This document shows positions 11,946 to 23,250 of a DNA stretch of 64,000 bases, one piece after another (position 1 is the stretch's first letter; every line of letters begins with the position of its first letter). The translations under genes and the position numbers were made by a program. The notes under the pieces were generated by a model. That model was not told where the DNA came from, did not search any database, and was given only the letters and a program-made list of their open reading frames with translations. Location: the NCBI GenBank assembly GCA_963693285.1, contig OY848920.1:5221135-5285134 (forward strand), given 5' to 3'. Source of the DNA: Xestospongia muta. Lineage: Eukaryota > Porifera > Demospongiae > Haplosclerida > Petrosiidae.

Positions 11946-14900
11946 ATGGCTTCAAAAGTACTTTCTCAACCTCAGCTAGGTAAGAATATCATCTCAGCTC
12001 ATACAATTTTATAAAGCACATAGCGTACATGATATAATGGACCACTTATAGCGTGGGGGTTTTATTTTAAATTCCTCATTCTCTGAAAAAGTTGGTAACT
12101 TATGTATATATGTTCTGTCAACATAGATAGTATGTCTTTATTATCACTTCTAAATTGGTTTACAATATTTCATTTATTACAGACACTGACAATTTGAAAG
12201 AAATAGTTGATGCTTTGAAGAAAGTTCGTTTTTCAAATTATAAATGGTTTCCTCTTGGTCTACAACTGGGTCTATTATCACCCACTCTGAAAGATATTGA
12301 AGCAAACCATAAAGATGATGTAAGGAGATGTCTTCAGGAATGTTTAACTCTGTGGTTGAGTAAAGCTGACAAGGTGACTGACAATGGAGGGTCTACTTGG
12401 GATTCATTAGCTGACGCTCTTCGCAATATAGAAGAAAATTTTGCAGCTGAAAAAATAATAGAATTTAGTAAGAAATTTAATGATGGATATGTTAGAAAAT
12501 ACCATTTATTATTTTCTTCTTTTGTTATAGAATTCTCCACTCCAGCTTGTCAAATGCTACATAAACACACTGACAGGCTCTCATCACTGACTCTTCCTAT
12601 GGAGATTGTTCAGATGTTACATGCAGAGAGAGTAATCTCTAAGGAGACATTAGATGAAGTCAATAGATCAGGAGGTGTACTAGGAGAAGGTCCATTGAAA
12701 GCACTGTGTACTACAGTGTATGAAGAGCCAAACAAATTAAAGAAGTTCGCTAGTATATTATTGAAATCAGAAGAAATAGTACAGATTGCTCAAGACATAC
12801 TCCAGGAGTATAGTAAATAAATATACATATTATTCTATTGTGACTTCCCATTTTGTTACACAGATCAAACATTTCCTTCTCTAGTAATAGTTCCAGCCAC
12901 ACGTCAATATGATTTTGATCGAATGAGAGTGACCTATGGAAATCTCTTTGATAAGGTTGCACCTCTCATTGAAGCTAGCATTCCTTCGCTTGACAAACTG
13001 AAAAGGTACCTTCGAATGTGTTTCCAAGAGCTAGCACCTCAATTGAACACAGCAAAATCTTTCAATGATGTCATAGATATTGTTCAAGATACATGTACCA
13101 TCATTATTATTTGCTGCTTAGAAGCCATTGTCGATCGCTATGAAATCACTGAAGCCGAAAAACATATCACAGAATTCAAGAAAAAAGTTGACACTTTTTG
13201 TGAGATGGTGAAAGCAGATATATGCCTTAAGCAAAACTTTAAGACAGCTTCTTCTTCTCATCTTACTTGTGAAAGTATTGAGTTTGTTGTGGAATGGAAG
13301 ACAAATGAATGCACACTCCGTCACATTAAAGGTTTGTTGTCAAAGGCGTTTGAAGGTATGGCAAAATCTGTCCAAGTTAGAGCAGTAAATGAAGGCAACT
13401 CCATCATTATCATCTGCTATGCTCCACTAAGGTTGATGGATTTTCTGTTAATGGTTGCCAAAAGCAATCTTGACTTACTTAAGGAAATGGGAGTCATTAA
13501 ACTCACTATCGGCTATCATATTATTTTTGATAAGTGTAAAAGGAATGAGGTTAGAATTGAATTGTTTAAAAACAAAAATTATCTTATTACTTATAGGAGA
13601 TGAGAGCTATTGAAGAAGATTTAGAGGATCTCAAACACAAACTGGAGTCAAGGGACACAATTATTAGAGAAATGACAACAGAAATGGATGATTTGAAAAC
13701 ACAGCTTAGAAACAGTGAAGGTCAGTCCAACCTTGAAGTAATAGATATGGTGTTAGTCAAGTACATTATGAAAAAAGCACAAGAGACTATGTCTTGAATG
13801 TTTTCAATACACATTTTATCAGATTTATTCTTGTGTTTTTTGGTAGAACATTTGATATCCTAACACTCTTAGTGACCTGACTTCATCAATTAGTACCACA
13901 ATCAACAAACACTTAATTGATGTAACACATCTATCATGTAAATTAACTTTGTGGTACAATATGACCAACACTGTATGGCAGTACCTTTAATACAATCATA
14001 CATTGAACAATAAACTATTAAGAGTTCATACGTCCATCAGTAGATTGAGTCTATAAAGGAACATACACCATTTAGTACACTAGTGTATCAATAATAATAG
14101 GATCTCTTTTGTCCTAGAGGTAGAAAATTATTTCATTAGCTCTATTTGAATAGTGTTGTGTTAGCTCTTTGTTGAATAATTGTACATAAATATTATGTGT
14201 AATTATTTTTACTACTGTCAAATATTTTGTATAGATGAAAAACTAATGAAAGAAAGAGAGATTGAAGAAATGTACCAAGGAAAGAAAGGTAGTAATGTCT
14301 TATTCATGTAACACAGCTTGTATCATTGTATTGATCTCATATACTGTAGCTACTGAAGAGGAATTAAATTTAGTGAAACAAATGTTAGAACAGAAACAAA
14401 GAGAGATTAATGACTTGACATCATTGTTATCAATGAAGGAAGGTAAGAAATCTGATGTAATGATGAATTTTGTGATACCTTTAACATTTTATATCAACAA
14501 TAAATGCTTCTCTCTTTATAGCTCTTGAAGAGGAACTGGACACACTTAAAAACAAAATACTAGAAATGTCTAGTGTCACAGAAACTAAAGGTAAGCTCTT
14601 AACAACAAGTACTATGTACACACTTGTTCTCTCTTGTTTATAGAGTCTGAGTTGAAACAATTGTTAGAAGCAAGTACTAAAATGAACAGGGCAAAAATTT
14701 TACAGATAGAACAGTTAACAAATACCATCAAGGAAAAAGAAAGTAAGATGTTAATAATATACACACTACTGTATTAATGAGATATTCCATAGTCTTTGAG
14801 AAGGAGTTATTGTCAGTGTCTGTTGAGAGACAAGGAGAGATAGAGACACTACAAGAAATAATAACAAGATTGAGATTACAGCTAAGAGAGAGAGACAAAC

Positions 14901-16864
14901 AGATTGAGGAGTTAAAGCAAAGCTTGAAAGGTAGCTGATATTAGTAGATAATTGTTACTTCTCATTATATGACATTGTTACTAAATGTAGCATTTATACA
15001 AAAGCCTCAGAAACCATTAACTGATGAAGGACTTCATAGGTCTAGTCAAGAAGAGTCCACACTATCTATCAATGGTAAGTGTCATAGTACCATGTCTATG
15101 TCTTAGGATATGTCCATTGTCCATATATGGAAATGTTATTTTAGCATGTACTTGAGCTTAAACCATGTAATCACATGTTGTTATTTACAAATAAACTATT
15201 TTGGTGACAGATACAGACAAGTCAGTGATTTCTAAACAACTTTACAGATTTGGTTCTTAGTTAGTCTCACTCACCTTTTCTTTGTTAGCCTAGTCCTGAT
15301 TATCTCCTTGTACCACATGATAAAATTGTATAACCACAAAAGTTTTCCACCACTTTGCCTATTAAAGCATATACCTTATATGGTATTATAAGATAAGGAC
15401 TTGTCATAACAGATAGTACATGTTAGTGTATAAATGTTCAACACTCCTTCTCTTCTTCATCCACTCCTGACTACATATATTATACAAACTATATTGTCAT
15501 TACTTATTGTAGAGTCTTCAGTACATGAGTTGAGAGATGAGGCAAAGGGTTCAACTGATGATAAAGAGTCAGGTTATGGTATGTTGTGTTTTGATGTTTC
15601 ATAAAGTTACATTATAATAATGTATTAGTGGTCTATACAGAAGCTGTTGTCAAACATTCTTTCACCAAAGTATATCCTCAGCAATTATCTATAAATGTTG
15701 GAGATGTTATCAAAGATGTCATTAAGGTATGGACACGTCCTTTTTGTCCATCCATTTTTTATGTCAACATAATTATTATTTAAAGATCATCTCTAATTAT
15801 ATTATATATTTTCATAGATTAGTAATGGATGGGGTGAGGGGACTCTAAATGGAGTCTATGGAGAGTTCCCTATAAATTTTACAGAACTACAACTAGTTAA
15901 ATCTGAATTATCTCATAATGATCCCAAATTAGGAGGTAATCCCTGTAATTTGTTCATTAGAACTTAATTTATAATGTTTTGTATAGTACAGTTTGTAACA
16001 CTATATATTATATGTGTACACTATATCTACATACTAACTCTGTTTATAACAGGACATACTGGAAGAGTTGAGTGGAGAGATGATATAGAGAATGTTTGGC
16101 TTATCTCACCAACTATTGAACAATGTGAAGAGGTTGTTAGCAAATTAATAAAAGAACAACAAACCAAAGGAAAACGTAGATGGAGTATTAATCTCAGATC
16201 ATCATCTCCTGAAAGTACTCTTGTAATTATTAGTAATCTCAGTAAGTGTGCAGTGTGGACACTTGACATACACAGCACTCCATTGGACAGTATCTGTATG
16301 TCAACATTATCAGCAGAGCTACAAACTACTAATAAAACAATGATAAACCTAGCTGTTCGCTACTCTTCACTTACTGGTGGTATCAAACAAATCAGTGATG
16401 CTCTCTTTACCAATACTACTCTTAAGTTGTTATCGTTGATTAATATTACTATCACAGATGAAGATACCAGTAACTTATCTACCATGTTAAGTATTAATAA
16501 GACATTGGATAAACTATATCTCTCCAACTGTAACATCACCGATAATGGTGTCCGATATATCTGTGAACGCCTCACTAAAAACCAAACACTGACTGTGTTG
16601 GACATCAGTTATAATCCTCAGATCACTTCAACCAGTACCAGTACAATAGCTGAACTAATAAATACAACTAAATCACTAACAGAACTATATCTGGATTGTA
16701 CTTCACTGAACAATGATGATATCAAGACTATTTGTACTGAACTCATTGAAAATACTACAATACAGAAACTATACTTATCCAAACAACATGAAGAGTATTG
16801 TATGAAGTTAGACAGTTATCAAGTTATTAAAGACAGACTTAACTTCCAGCCAGTCTTAAATTAG
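11946..16864 (+). CDS. DD-CARD-like-alpha/beta-coiled coil-SH3-LRR protein, gene 2 (intact model)
   Basis: Exons: 11946-11979, 12183-12467, 12531-12812, 12864-13549, 13597-13720, 14235-14288, 14350-14442, 14522-14590, 14644-14742, 14793-14930, 14991-15074, 15513-15578, 15641-15726, 15818-15935, 16053-16864. They total 3030 nt, in frame throughout, giving 1009 aa. All sites are GT-AG; the exon 4 donor is a weak GTTAGA. Domains: DD about 12-106 (FPLGLQLGLLSPTL ... CLTLWLSKADKV); CARD-like fold about 107-200 (IVQMLHAERVISKETLDEV); alpha/beta domain about 201-429, unrecognised; coiled coil and linker about 430-671; SH3 about 672-739 (INVGDVI, GWGEGTLNGVYGEFPINF); about seven ribonuclease-inhibitor-type LRRs about 740-1009. 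There is no NACHT/NB-ARC ATPase, signal peptide or membrane segment, so it is likely cytoplasmic. It resembles an NLR with the ATPase replaced by coiled coil plus SH3. A role in sensing or death signalling is inferred. Confidence 0.85.
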
Positions 16865-17008
16865 TTTGTTCTATACATTTACTTTCAATTTAGTTTAAGT
16901 TTCTGTTGATGTCTTTTTAGTATCAATGTCTTTTCATAAAGTGTAAACAAAGCAGTTATTGAAAGTGGTAACAAGTGGTGGGTGGAGTCAGTGGGTGTGG
17001 TCATTATA

Positions 17009-17588
17009 TCAGAAATTAAATCCTCCAGAAGGCACACTTTGAGTAGCAGGAGCAAATTGAAGTTGTCCTGATCTAGTAGAGGGTGCCAGAGTGGATACCT
17101 CATCATTCTGAGAGAGAAAGAGAGAGAGACAACATTAACAACTAATAACACGATGTCCCTATATTGACATTGTCCATTAGAGAGGGTGTACACACAGTGG
17201 GTGTGGCTTACATTTAACATGTTAAAGATAGCATCCAAGATTGTCTTTGTATAATTAACCACTAGAAGATCACAGAGTGGTTTGAGGGCTCCCATTTCTA
17301 GGGCATAGAGTATTTGAGGGACTGTACCCCTGGCTGTCAGATTAGTGATAGCCTATACTGCCTCCTTTTGAGCTCGGAACTCACCCTGTATAATGGATGA
17401 ATAGATGTAAATGGATGAATAGCTACATGGAATGGATATATAAACAATGATGAAAGTATGGTCACATAACCCCACCCACTCACCGTAATTAGTATATTAA
17501 TTAAAGGAGGTAACAAGTTAGCATCAATAACTAACTGTATCTGTCCTTGTTGTCCAGCTGTTATATTAGATATTGTCCATGCTGCCTC
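17009..17588 (-). pseudogene. Importin-alpha (karyopherin alpha) 3' relic
   Basis: Importin alpha is the ARM-repeat adaptor for nuclear import. Exons on the minus strand: 17484-17588 ([33 protein letters not shown]), 17212-17385 ([17 protein letters not shown] ... GALKPLCDLLVV), and 17009-17107 (acidic start, VPSGGFNF end, then TGA). The ARM motif EAAWAI has its Trp codon replaced by TAG at 17353-17355. The exon(s) between the last ARM repeat and the acidic tail are missing. It is therefore a non-functional fragment. It lies on the same strand as, and just downstream of, the truncated MRH gene, so a fused transcript is conceivable. Confidence 0.7.
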
Positions 17589-17719
17589 CTATATAATGGA
17601 CAAATAAAATAGATGAATGGATACATGGAAAGACAATGGATGAATGATATATTAATGATTAGAAAAATTGATGATACTAAAATTAATGGATGTATAAAAG
17701 GAGAAATGTATGGACTTAC

Positions 17720-19160
17720 AAACTTATCAATACTATTCCAATAGGACCTATAACATTACTCTTTATAGCTCCTCCTCCTCCACCTTTTGAGTTTAAACAA
17801 ACAGCTGTTGTTGTAAGATTAAAGACATAGAGATATTGATGATCATGATCTCCTTCTGTAGTGATTGAAGGATCATCTCCTTGATAATCACAAAAGAGGT
17901 AGACTACAGCTGTTCTATATGAGTAATGATATCAGACATTGTGTAGATATTATATGTGAAATGGATCATGTTCTAGTCAACATGAGAATAAAGATGTCAG
18001 ATGTATTAGTTATCATTATTAACAAATGTTATAATTGTACAGTCCTCTTAATTTACCATTTAATGTATGTTATCATAAATAACAATTATTATATCTTTTA
18101 AAGTGGCCCTATACAGGAATTCCATACTTTACTGGTTAATATACCAGATATTAATATCATAATTACACAATCAAAGGATGTAGTACTTCCTGTAACATTA
18201 CACATCATGTGTTCATTGTTTACCTCTTATCATCTCCTCCACTATATTGTAATTGATAATTTCCTTCATCATCAGAGAACATAGCCTCAGTGTCCATTTT
18301 ACCAACTAAGATCTTTCCATCACTTGTTAGTTGATATACCTACATGTATAGAAATATATGGAGAGAGAGACTCAAACCCATGTTAAATAGATAAGATTAT
18401 AATTGTGAAAATACCCTATTGTCTTTGAGAAGGTCATGTAATGGTAAAACATTGGAGTATTAAAAACTGGAGAATTTCAAGTAATTGTGGAATGATTCAA
18501 TCTAGACTCAAACCCATACTGAATAGACTCAAACCCATGCTGAATTAATTATAGCTTAAAGCTAATATTAAGACTGATACTCATACTATTGTACTTTCAG
18601 ATAGTATGTATCAGTTAGTGATACTTACAGCAGTACCATCATCACAGGAGTCTCCTATACTAGAGAATGGATAACAAGGATTGTAGTTATAATTATATCC
18701 ATAGGAACTACTACTAAACCTAGAAAGAGTAAAAACAAAGTTGTACAATGATATTGTATGTTGTGGATGTAAAACACTGAAGAGTCTTGGTCTCAGACCT
18801 ATATTCAAAGATTTGTGTGTAGGTCTGGGACTGAGACTAAATGTAGAATGGATTAATGGATAAATGGAGTGTTTAATGAATGGATATAAACACTGATTAG
18901 ACTACTAGATCAATGGACAGATGATTTATATAATTCTTTGTCCATCAATCCATTCATTACATTATTCATCTATTCATTCATTTATACACAATCCTCACCA
19001 CTTACCTTGATGTACCATCATTGTTAGCAATACTAGTAAGATTGATAGTACCTTTGTTAGTTTCACATACACAGGTAGGTTGTCCTGTAGGTGGAGTACA
19101 TGGTATGAGATCTTGACCTGTCACATGAAGTAAGAGATAGAGAAAGAGGTACATAAACAT
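17720..19160 (-). CDS. MRH (mannose-6-phosphate-receptor-homology) protein, 3' end missing
   Basis: Exons: 19006-19160, 18629-18719, 18224-18339, 17720-17914, with matching phases. The start MFMYLFLYLLLHVTG is a signal peptide. The lumenal part follows the MRH pattern: paired cysteines, NPCYPFSSIGDSCDDGTAVY, YQLTSDGKI (Gln), R at the exon 3/4 junction before TAVVYLFC, TTEGDHDHQYLYVFN (Glu, Tyr), and a final TTTAVC. The Gln, Arg, Glu and Tyr of mannose-binding MRH domains thus seem present. A hydrophobic stretch (IGPIGIVLIS) that may begin a transmembrane helix runs into a good donor, TTT|GTAAGT, at 17719. No following exon is recognisable; importin-alpha relics come next. It would act in ER/Golgi/lysosome glycoprotein sorting if expressed. 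Real gene or 5' fragment is undecided. Confidence 0.65.
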
Positions 19161-19235
19161 TTTAATAGTTTGCAAAGCCTGCCACACCCTTTAGATAGTG
19201 AAACCACACCTTGCTTTTGCCTAAGCTGCTCAGGG

Positions 19236-19782
19236 CAGGGCCACCAATGTTAGGGAAATTTCCCATAAACTAGGGAATAATTGATTAACTTATGGTCCAG
19301 TGGAGGAATTTTAAAAAATAAGGAATTTAGGGATTTTATACTTTCATACACTTTTAATAATATTCATAACTAATAATAAATTCATAGCCTGTTTAAAATC
19401 TATTTTTGATAAACATGCATGATTGCATACATGTAAAAATTACTGATTAGCAGCTAGTACAATAAGCACATGTACATTCCATACGGTTCAGCTATTGAAT
19501 TGGCAACTGGTATAGTCTATTTGGCTGAGTTGAATTTTGACTAAATGAAGCTTGCCTTGCACTTGTGTAGAATTTAAACCTGACAGTTCCATGTGCAAAT
19601 ATGTCAACTTAGAAATGATGAAAGTTTTGACTCTGACAATGACTAAGTATTGGTTTTTCTAGAGAAAATTCAAGGAAATTTTGTAAAATTTAAGGGGGTT
19701 ACTAATTTTGTATTTAGGGAAATAAAGGGAAAACTTTTAGTTCCCCTAGGGGAAAATCAAATTTTTAAGGTTGGAGGCCCTG
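19236..19782. mobile_element. hAT-type MITE with 8-bp target duplication
   Basis: The ends are CAGGGCCACCAAT at 19236 and ...AGGTTGGAGGCCCTG at 19782, inverted and hAT-like. Flanks are GCTCAGGG (19228-19235) and GCTCAGAG (19783-19790), an 8-bp target-site duplication with one mismatch. The interior is rich in AGGGAAAT-type motifs with no transposase. About 547 bp, non-autonomous. Confidence 0.7.
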
Positions 19783-20144
19783 GCTCAGAGTTACCTGACC
19801 TTCAAAATGGCAGTCAGAGTTTCAACAAATGGTATATTATATATACTAGACTTGATATCAATAATATACAGACCAATATTAATATATAATATGTCAGTAG
19901 TTTACCTTCTATTTCGTAGGACATGTGTAAATATTGAAAATCCACCAACTACTACATGGATCTACTTGAGTTGTTTTAAAATATAGTCAATTAAAATAGA
20001 AGAATGACTACACTAGATATATCACTTACTTTAGAGTTTGTTTCATGTGTAATTATTAATTGATACTCCACCCATTGTTTATTTAAAGTTACTATGAATA
20101 TATAATATACTCCATTGTTGTGGAAACATTCCTATGAAATCTTT

Positions 20145-20983
20145 AGGTGTTTCTTTTTCAACATTTGAGGAGATATTAGAAGAGAAACCAACTCAAGACC
20201 AATTCTTGATGAATTATGTGAACATAATGTGATTTGGTACTAAATGGTATCAGTTAGGGTAACAGTACTCATCAACTAGATGTTATTGATAAAGAAAATA
20301 GTGATGTCACTCAAAAGACAGCAAAGATGTTTCAATTGTGGCTTAGTACCAACCCTCTAGCCACAAGAAAACATGGTTTGGAAGCTCTTAGGAAGAGGGT
20401 GATTGGCGAAAATAATGTAGCTAATGAGTATGAGAAGATATTGACATCACCTTATAGCTCTGCTGGTAAGTAACTTAGATTATATAGAATGGTTTTATTT
20501 CCTTATTGTTATTGGAATTGACTCCTAACCATTGAAGCAGCCTCTATCCGTCAGACCTCTATTGATACACTGTCACAGTCTCTGATCAATTCTGTAAAAG
20601 TGTCCCAGCAACTCTTATTTAGTGAGAGATGTATCAGTGAAGCCACCCTTGATGAAGTGGAGATCTTAAAAAGGTCATTAGATGAGAAGAAGACAACTCT
20701 GTTATCCGCTATACATACAGCATTATCTTCACATCACAAGAAGTTGAAAGTGCTAGCTACAGTACTGTCCAAGTTTGAGGAGAGCGAGACAAGGTTTATC
20801 TGAGAGAATTATTAGTGAATATGGTAAGAGTCAACAGTAATAACTGACATTTCTCTATCTTTAGTTCAAATGTTTCCAGATAAAAGGGTAACAGCAGGTA
20901 ATGTTCAAGAGGTAGCTATGGAAGGTCACAGTGATCAGATGAGTTCTGAAGATCATGACTCAATGGAAATTATGACTTATCAG
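20145..20983 (+). pseudogene. Third DD-CARD-like gene, decayed 5' part
   Basis: Exon-like pieces: about 20145-20465, a death domain (WYQLG ... KMFQLWLSTNPLATRKHGLE ... GENNVANEYEKIL), with disruptions near 20220-20265; 20541-20823, the CARD-like fold (SERCISEATLDEV ... LKVLATVLSKFEESE), with a frameshift near 20793; and 20865-20983 after acceptor 'ctttag'. Order and splice positions match exons 2-4 of genes 1 and 2. No coiled-coil, SH3 or LRR exons follow. A basic stretch (PRKRSRN) occurs near 21050. Confidence 0.6.
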
Positions 20984-21209
20984 GTTAGAAAAATATAATT
21001 TGCTCTACAAGACCTTGTTTTTTTTTATTTATAGCAGATGACTGTGTTGAATCCAAGAAAACGATCAAGAAACGAGGAGATAGAACAAGGAAATCAAACA
21101 GAAAAGGGAAACACATGATTTGGAAAAATGTTCAGATTTTAATGGTACATATAAATAGTTAATCAAATTATAATTGTTAATTTTATTATATTACCTCGTT
21201 GTCATTATG

Positions 21210-21322
21210 GTACTCTTGCACAGTCTATTCAATATCCTCTTAAAGTAGCACAGTTACTCTGTAGAGAGAGAGTTATATCTAAGACAACATTAGCTGTAAT
21301 GGAAAATGAGCAATGGCCATAA
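21210..21322 (+). pseudogene. Isolated CARD-like fragment
   Basis: One frame reads LAQSIQYPLKVAQLLCRERV followed by ISKTTLAVMEN, matching helices of the CARD-like exon (IVQMLYEERVISKETLDEV in gene 1). It has no start or splice context and stops soon after. Probably a fourth family relic. Confidence 0.45.
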
Positions 21323-21434
21323 TGTGTTTATATAATTTATGTAGAGCTATCTGTCTTCAGTAATATAGTTCATTTGTACATTTTTGTTTCTATTATAGTT
21401 TTGCTATATTCTTGTTTAATTAATAATAATTATT

Positions 21435-21960
21435 ATTACACACATCATTATGTCTGCCCATTCTTTTCCCACCACTACATACTATATTAGAGAAGTAAGA
21501 AGAGCTCTCTTCCTTGTCAACTTTATTATATGCTTATGATGACCCGGTCTTGGATCAAGTATGACTACCTATATATATAGTTGATACTGTTATACTCTGA
21601 GAGTGTGGGTGTGACTCTCTACCCGCCTGACTAATCCTAATTAACAGAAGGATGATCATGTTAAAATCACCTAAATAGCTAAACAAATAACTCATAGTAG
21701 AAATGATGACCACAGCCACTTTATCTGTGATAGTTTGTACAGAGATTACTGATTAGTAAGCACTTTATATATTACTCACTTATTATCATTGTCTATTAGT
21801 GTTTAGATCAGGTACAATGTCTTCAGTTATTTTAGAACTTTCTATTTGAGTTATATTAGCTACTAGTAGCTACTTTTATTGAGAAAATTAAACTATTCCA
21901 AGTATATTAAGAAAAAGAAAGTATGTAATCAACAGAAATAATTGCTCAACTGTTGACTTA
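21435..21960 (+). pseudogene. Second Nup188 5' fragment, more decayed
   Basis: This parallels 9060-10760. It has the same upstream motif ('gcccattctttcccaccact'), an AGTAAGCACTTTATATATTA intron start, then 'gtttagatcaggtacaatgtcttcagttatttta' read as LDQVQCLQLF and broken at once by TGA. It jumps to the 'attgagaaaattaaactattccaag' exon seen at 10730. A large internal deletion has removed the pieces between. Confidence 0.55.
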
Positions 21961-22489
21961 TTCCAGACTGAGACTGGTGCTATGGGAGAATGTAAGTCTG
22001 GAATTATGAGTTAATAACATTAAAATATTGATTTTTATTGGGTATAGAATCAGATCTAGGACTATTACTTACACTAACGTTTAAAGATATAAATCAGTAA
22101 CACATCCATGTAGTTAATGTAGTACATGTAATAGTACATGTTATCTTTGTTCTTTATATGTTCATTTAGTTAGTTCTGATATGTGTATTTCTCCTTCATA
22201 GATTACCTCTAGATATTATGTTATTGAGATTAAGTTAATGCTGGATGATGGTAAATGATTTAGGCATAATGTCTGTTGAACAATACAATTATATTACAAA
22301 TTAATTTTGACTTTTGTGTGGTTATAAAATTTATTGTTGATTATTAAAAATTCATGATTGTTTAATTGAAAGGTCAAGACAACAAGGGTGTGTCTTTGTT
22401 TACAGTTCATTCACAAGTATACAGAGTGAATACATATTTTATAAATATATTAAATTTCCAATTCAATTCTTTAGTACTAGTAATGAATC
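21961..22489. other. No gene seen
   Basis: AT-rich sequence without a recognisable ORF, RNA or terminal repeat. From about 22445 it shows faint similarity to about 50960, the flank of the next repeat. Confidence 0.4.
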
Positions 22490-23250
22490 CAGTAATGTTG
22501 ATACTAAACTTTTCTCTAGTGATATAGTTAAGAATCCATATCCAGGAATACTTAATATTAAGGGATATATATGCACTGTGCTCCAAAATAAACCCATGAA
22601 AAAACTATCCTAGGATGTAATAAATATCAAGGGATACTTGGTATTAATGGACACATACGTATACACTGGACTACTATAAGGACCATCCCAGGATGCACTA
22701 GGTATCAAGAACATAGTATTAAGCGGTACGTATGCACTGTGTTCCAAAATGAACCCTTGAATGAACTATCTTAGCATGAAGTAATTACTTAAAGGATACA
22801 CAGTATTAAGTGATATATAGGTATGCACTGGGCTCCTGATACTCATCATCCCAGGATGTACTAAGTATACAACGATACCATTGTTTAGGGATTTGTATGT
22901 ACTGGACTCATGAATGGATCATTCCAGGATGTACTACAGTTAGTACGAATACTTAACACTAGCTAAGGAATGTGTATATCTCTTGAGTTGGGATCATATA
23001 AAGATGTACCAGTAAGACATGGTATTGAGGAACATATACGTACTAAACACAGCCAGTATCAAGTTTAAAGGATACTCAGTGTTGACATTGGTCCAGTATT
23101 AGGGACTACTTAGTATGCTGGGATATATAGGATTGCTAATTAATACATAGGACAAAACGTGGTAGTACTGGATATCACTCTTTATTGAAGCTAAAGATCA
23201 GAACAAGTAAAAGAAACTGATTCGTTCAAAAAAATTATATGACTCTCTGG
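22490..23250. repeat. Dispersed repeat with internal degenerate tandem units, copy 1
   Basis: The motifs 'ccatcccaggatgtactaag' and 'tatcaagg..acttggtatt' alternate with 'atatgcactg.gctcc' at roughly 90-100-base spacing. The whole block, including its 3' tail 'atcactctttattgaagcta', matches 51530-52290 in the same orientation. It is a dispersed element carrying a decayed minisatellite. No ORF. Confidence 0.7.

Noticed and set aside
16027..16605. Minus-strand ORFs over the LRR exon (also at 8454-8699)
   Set aside because: Antisense shadows of the LRR frame. They recur only because the LRR exons are paralogous.
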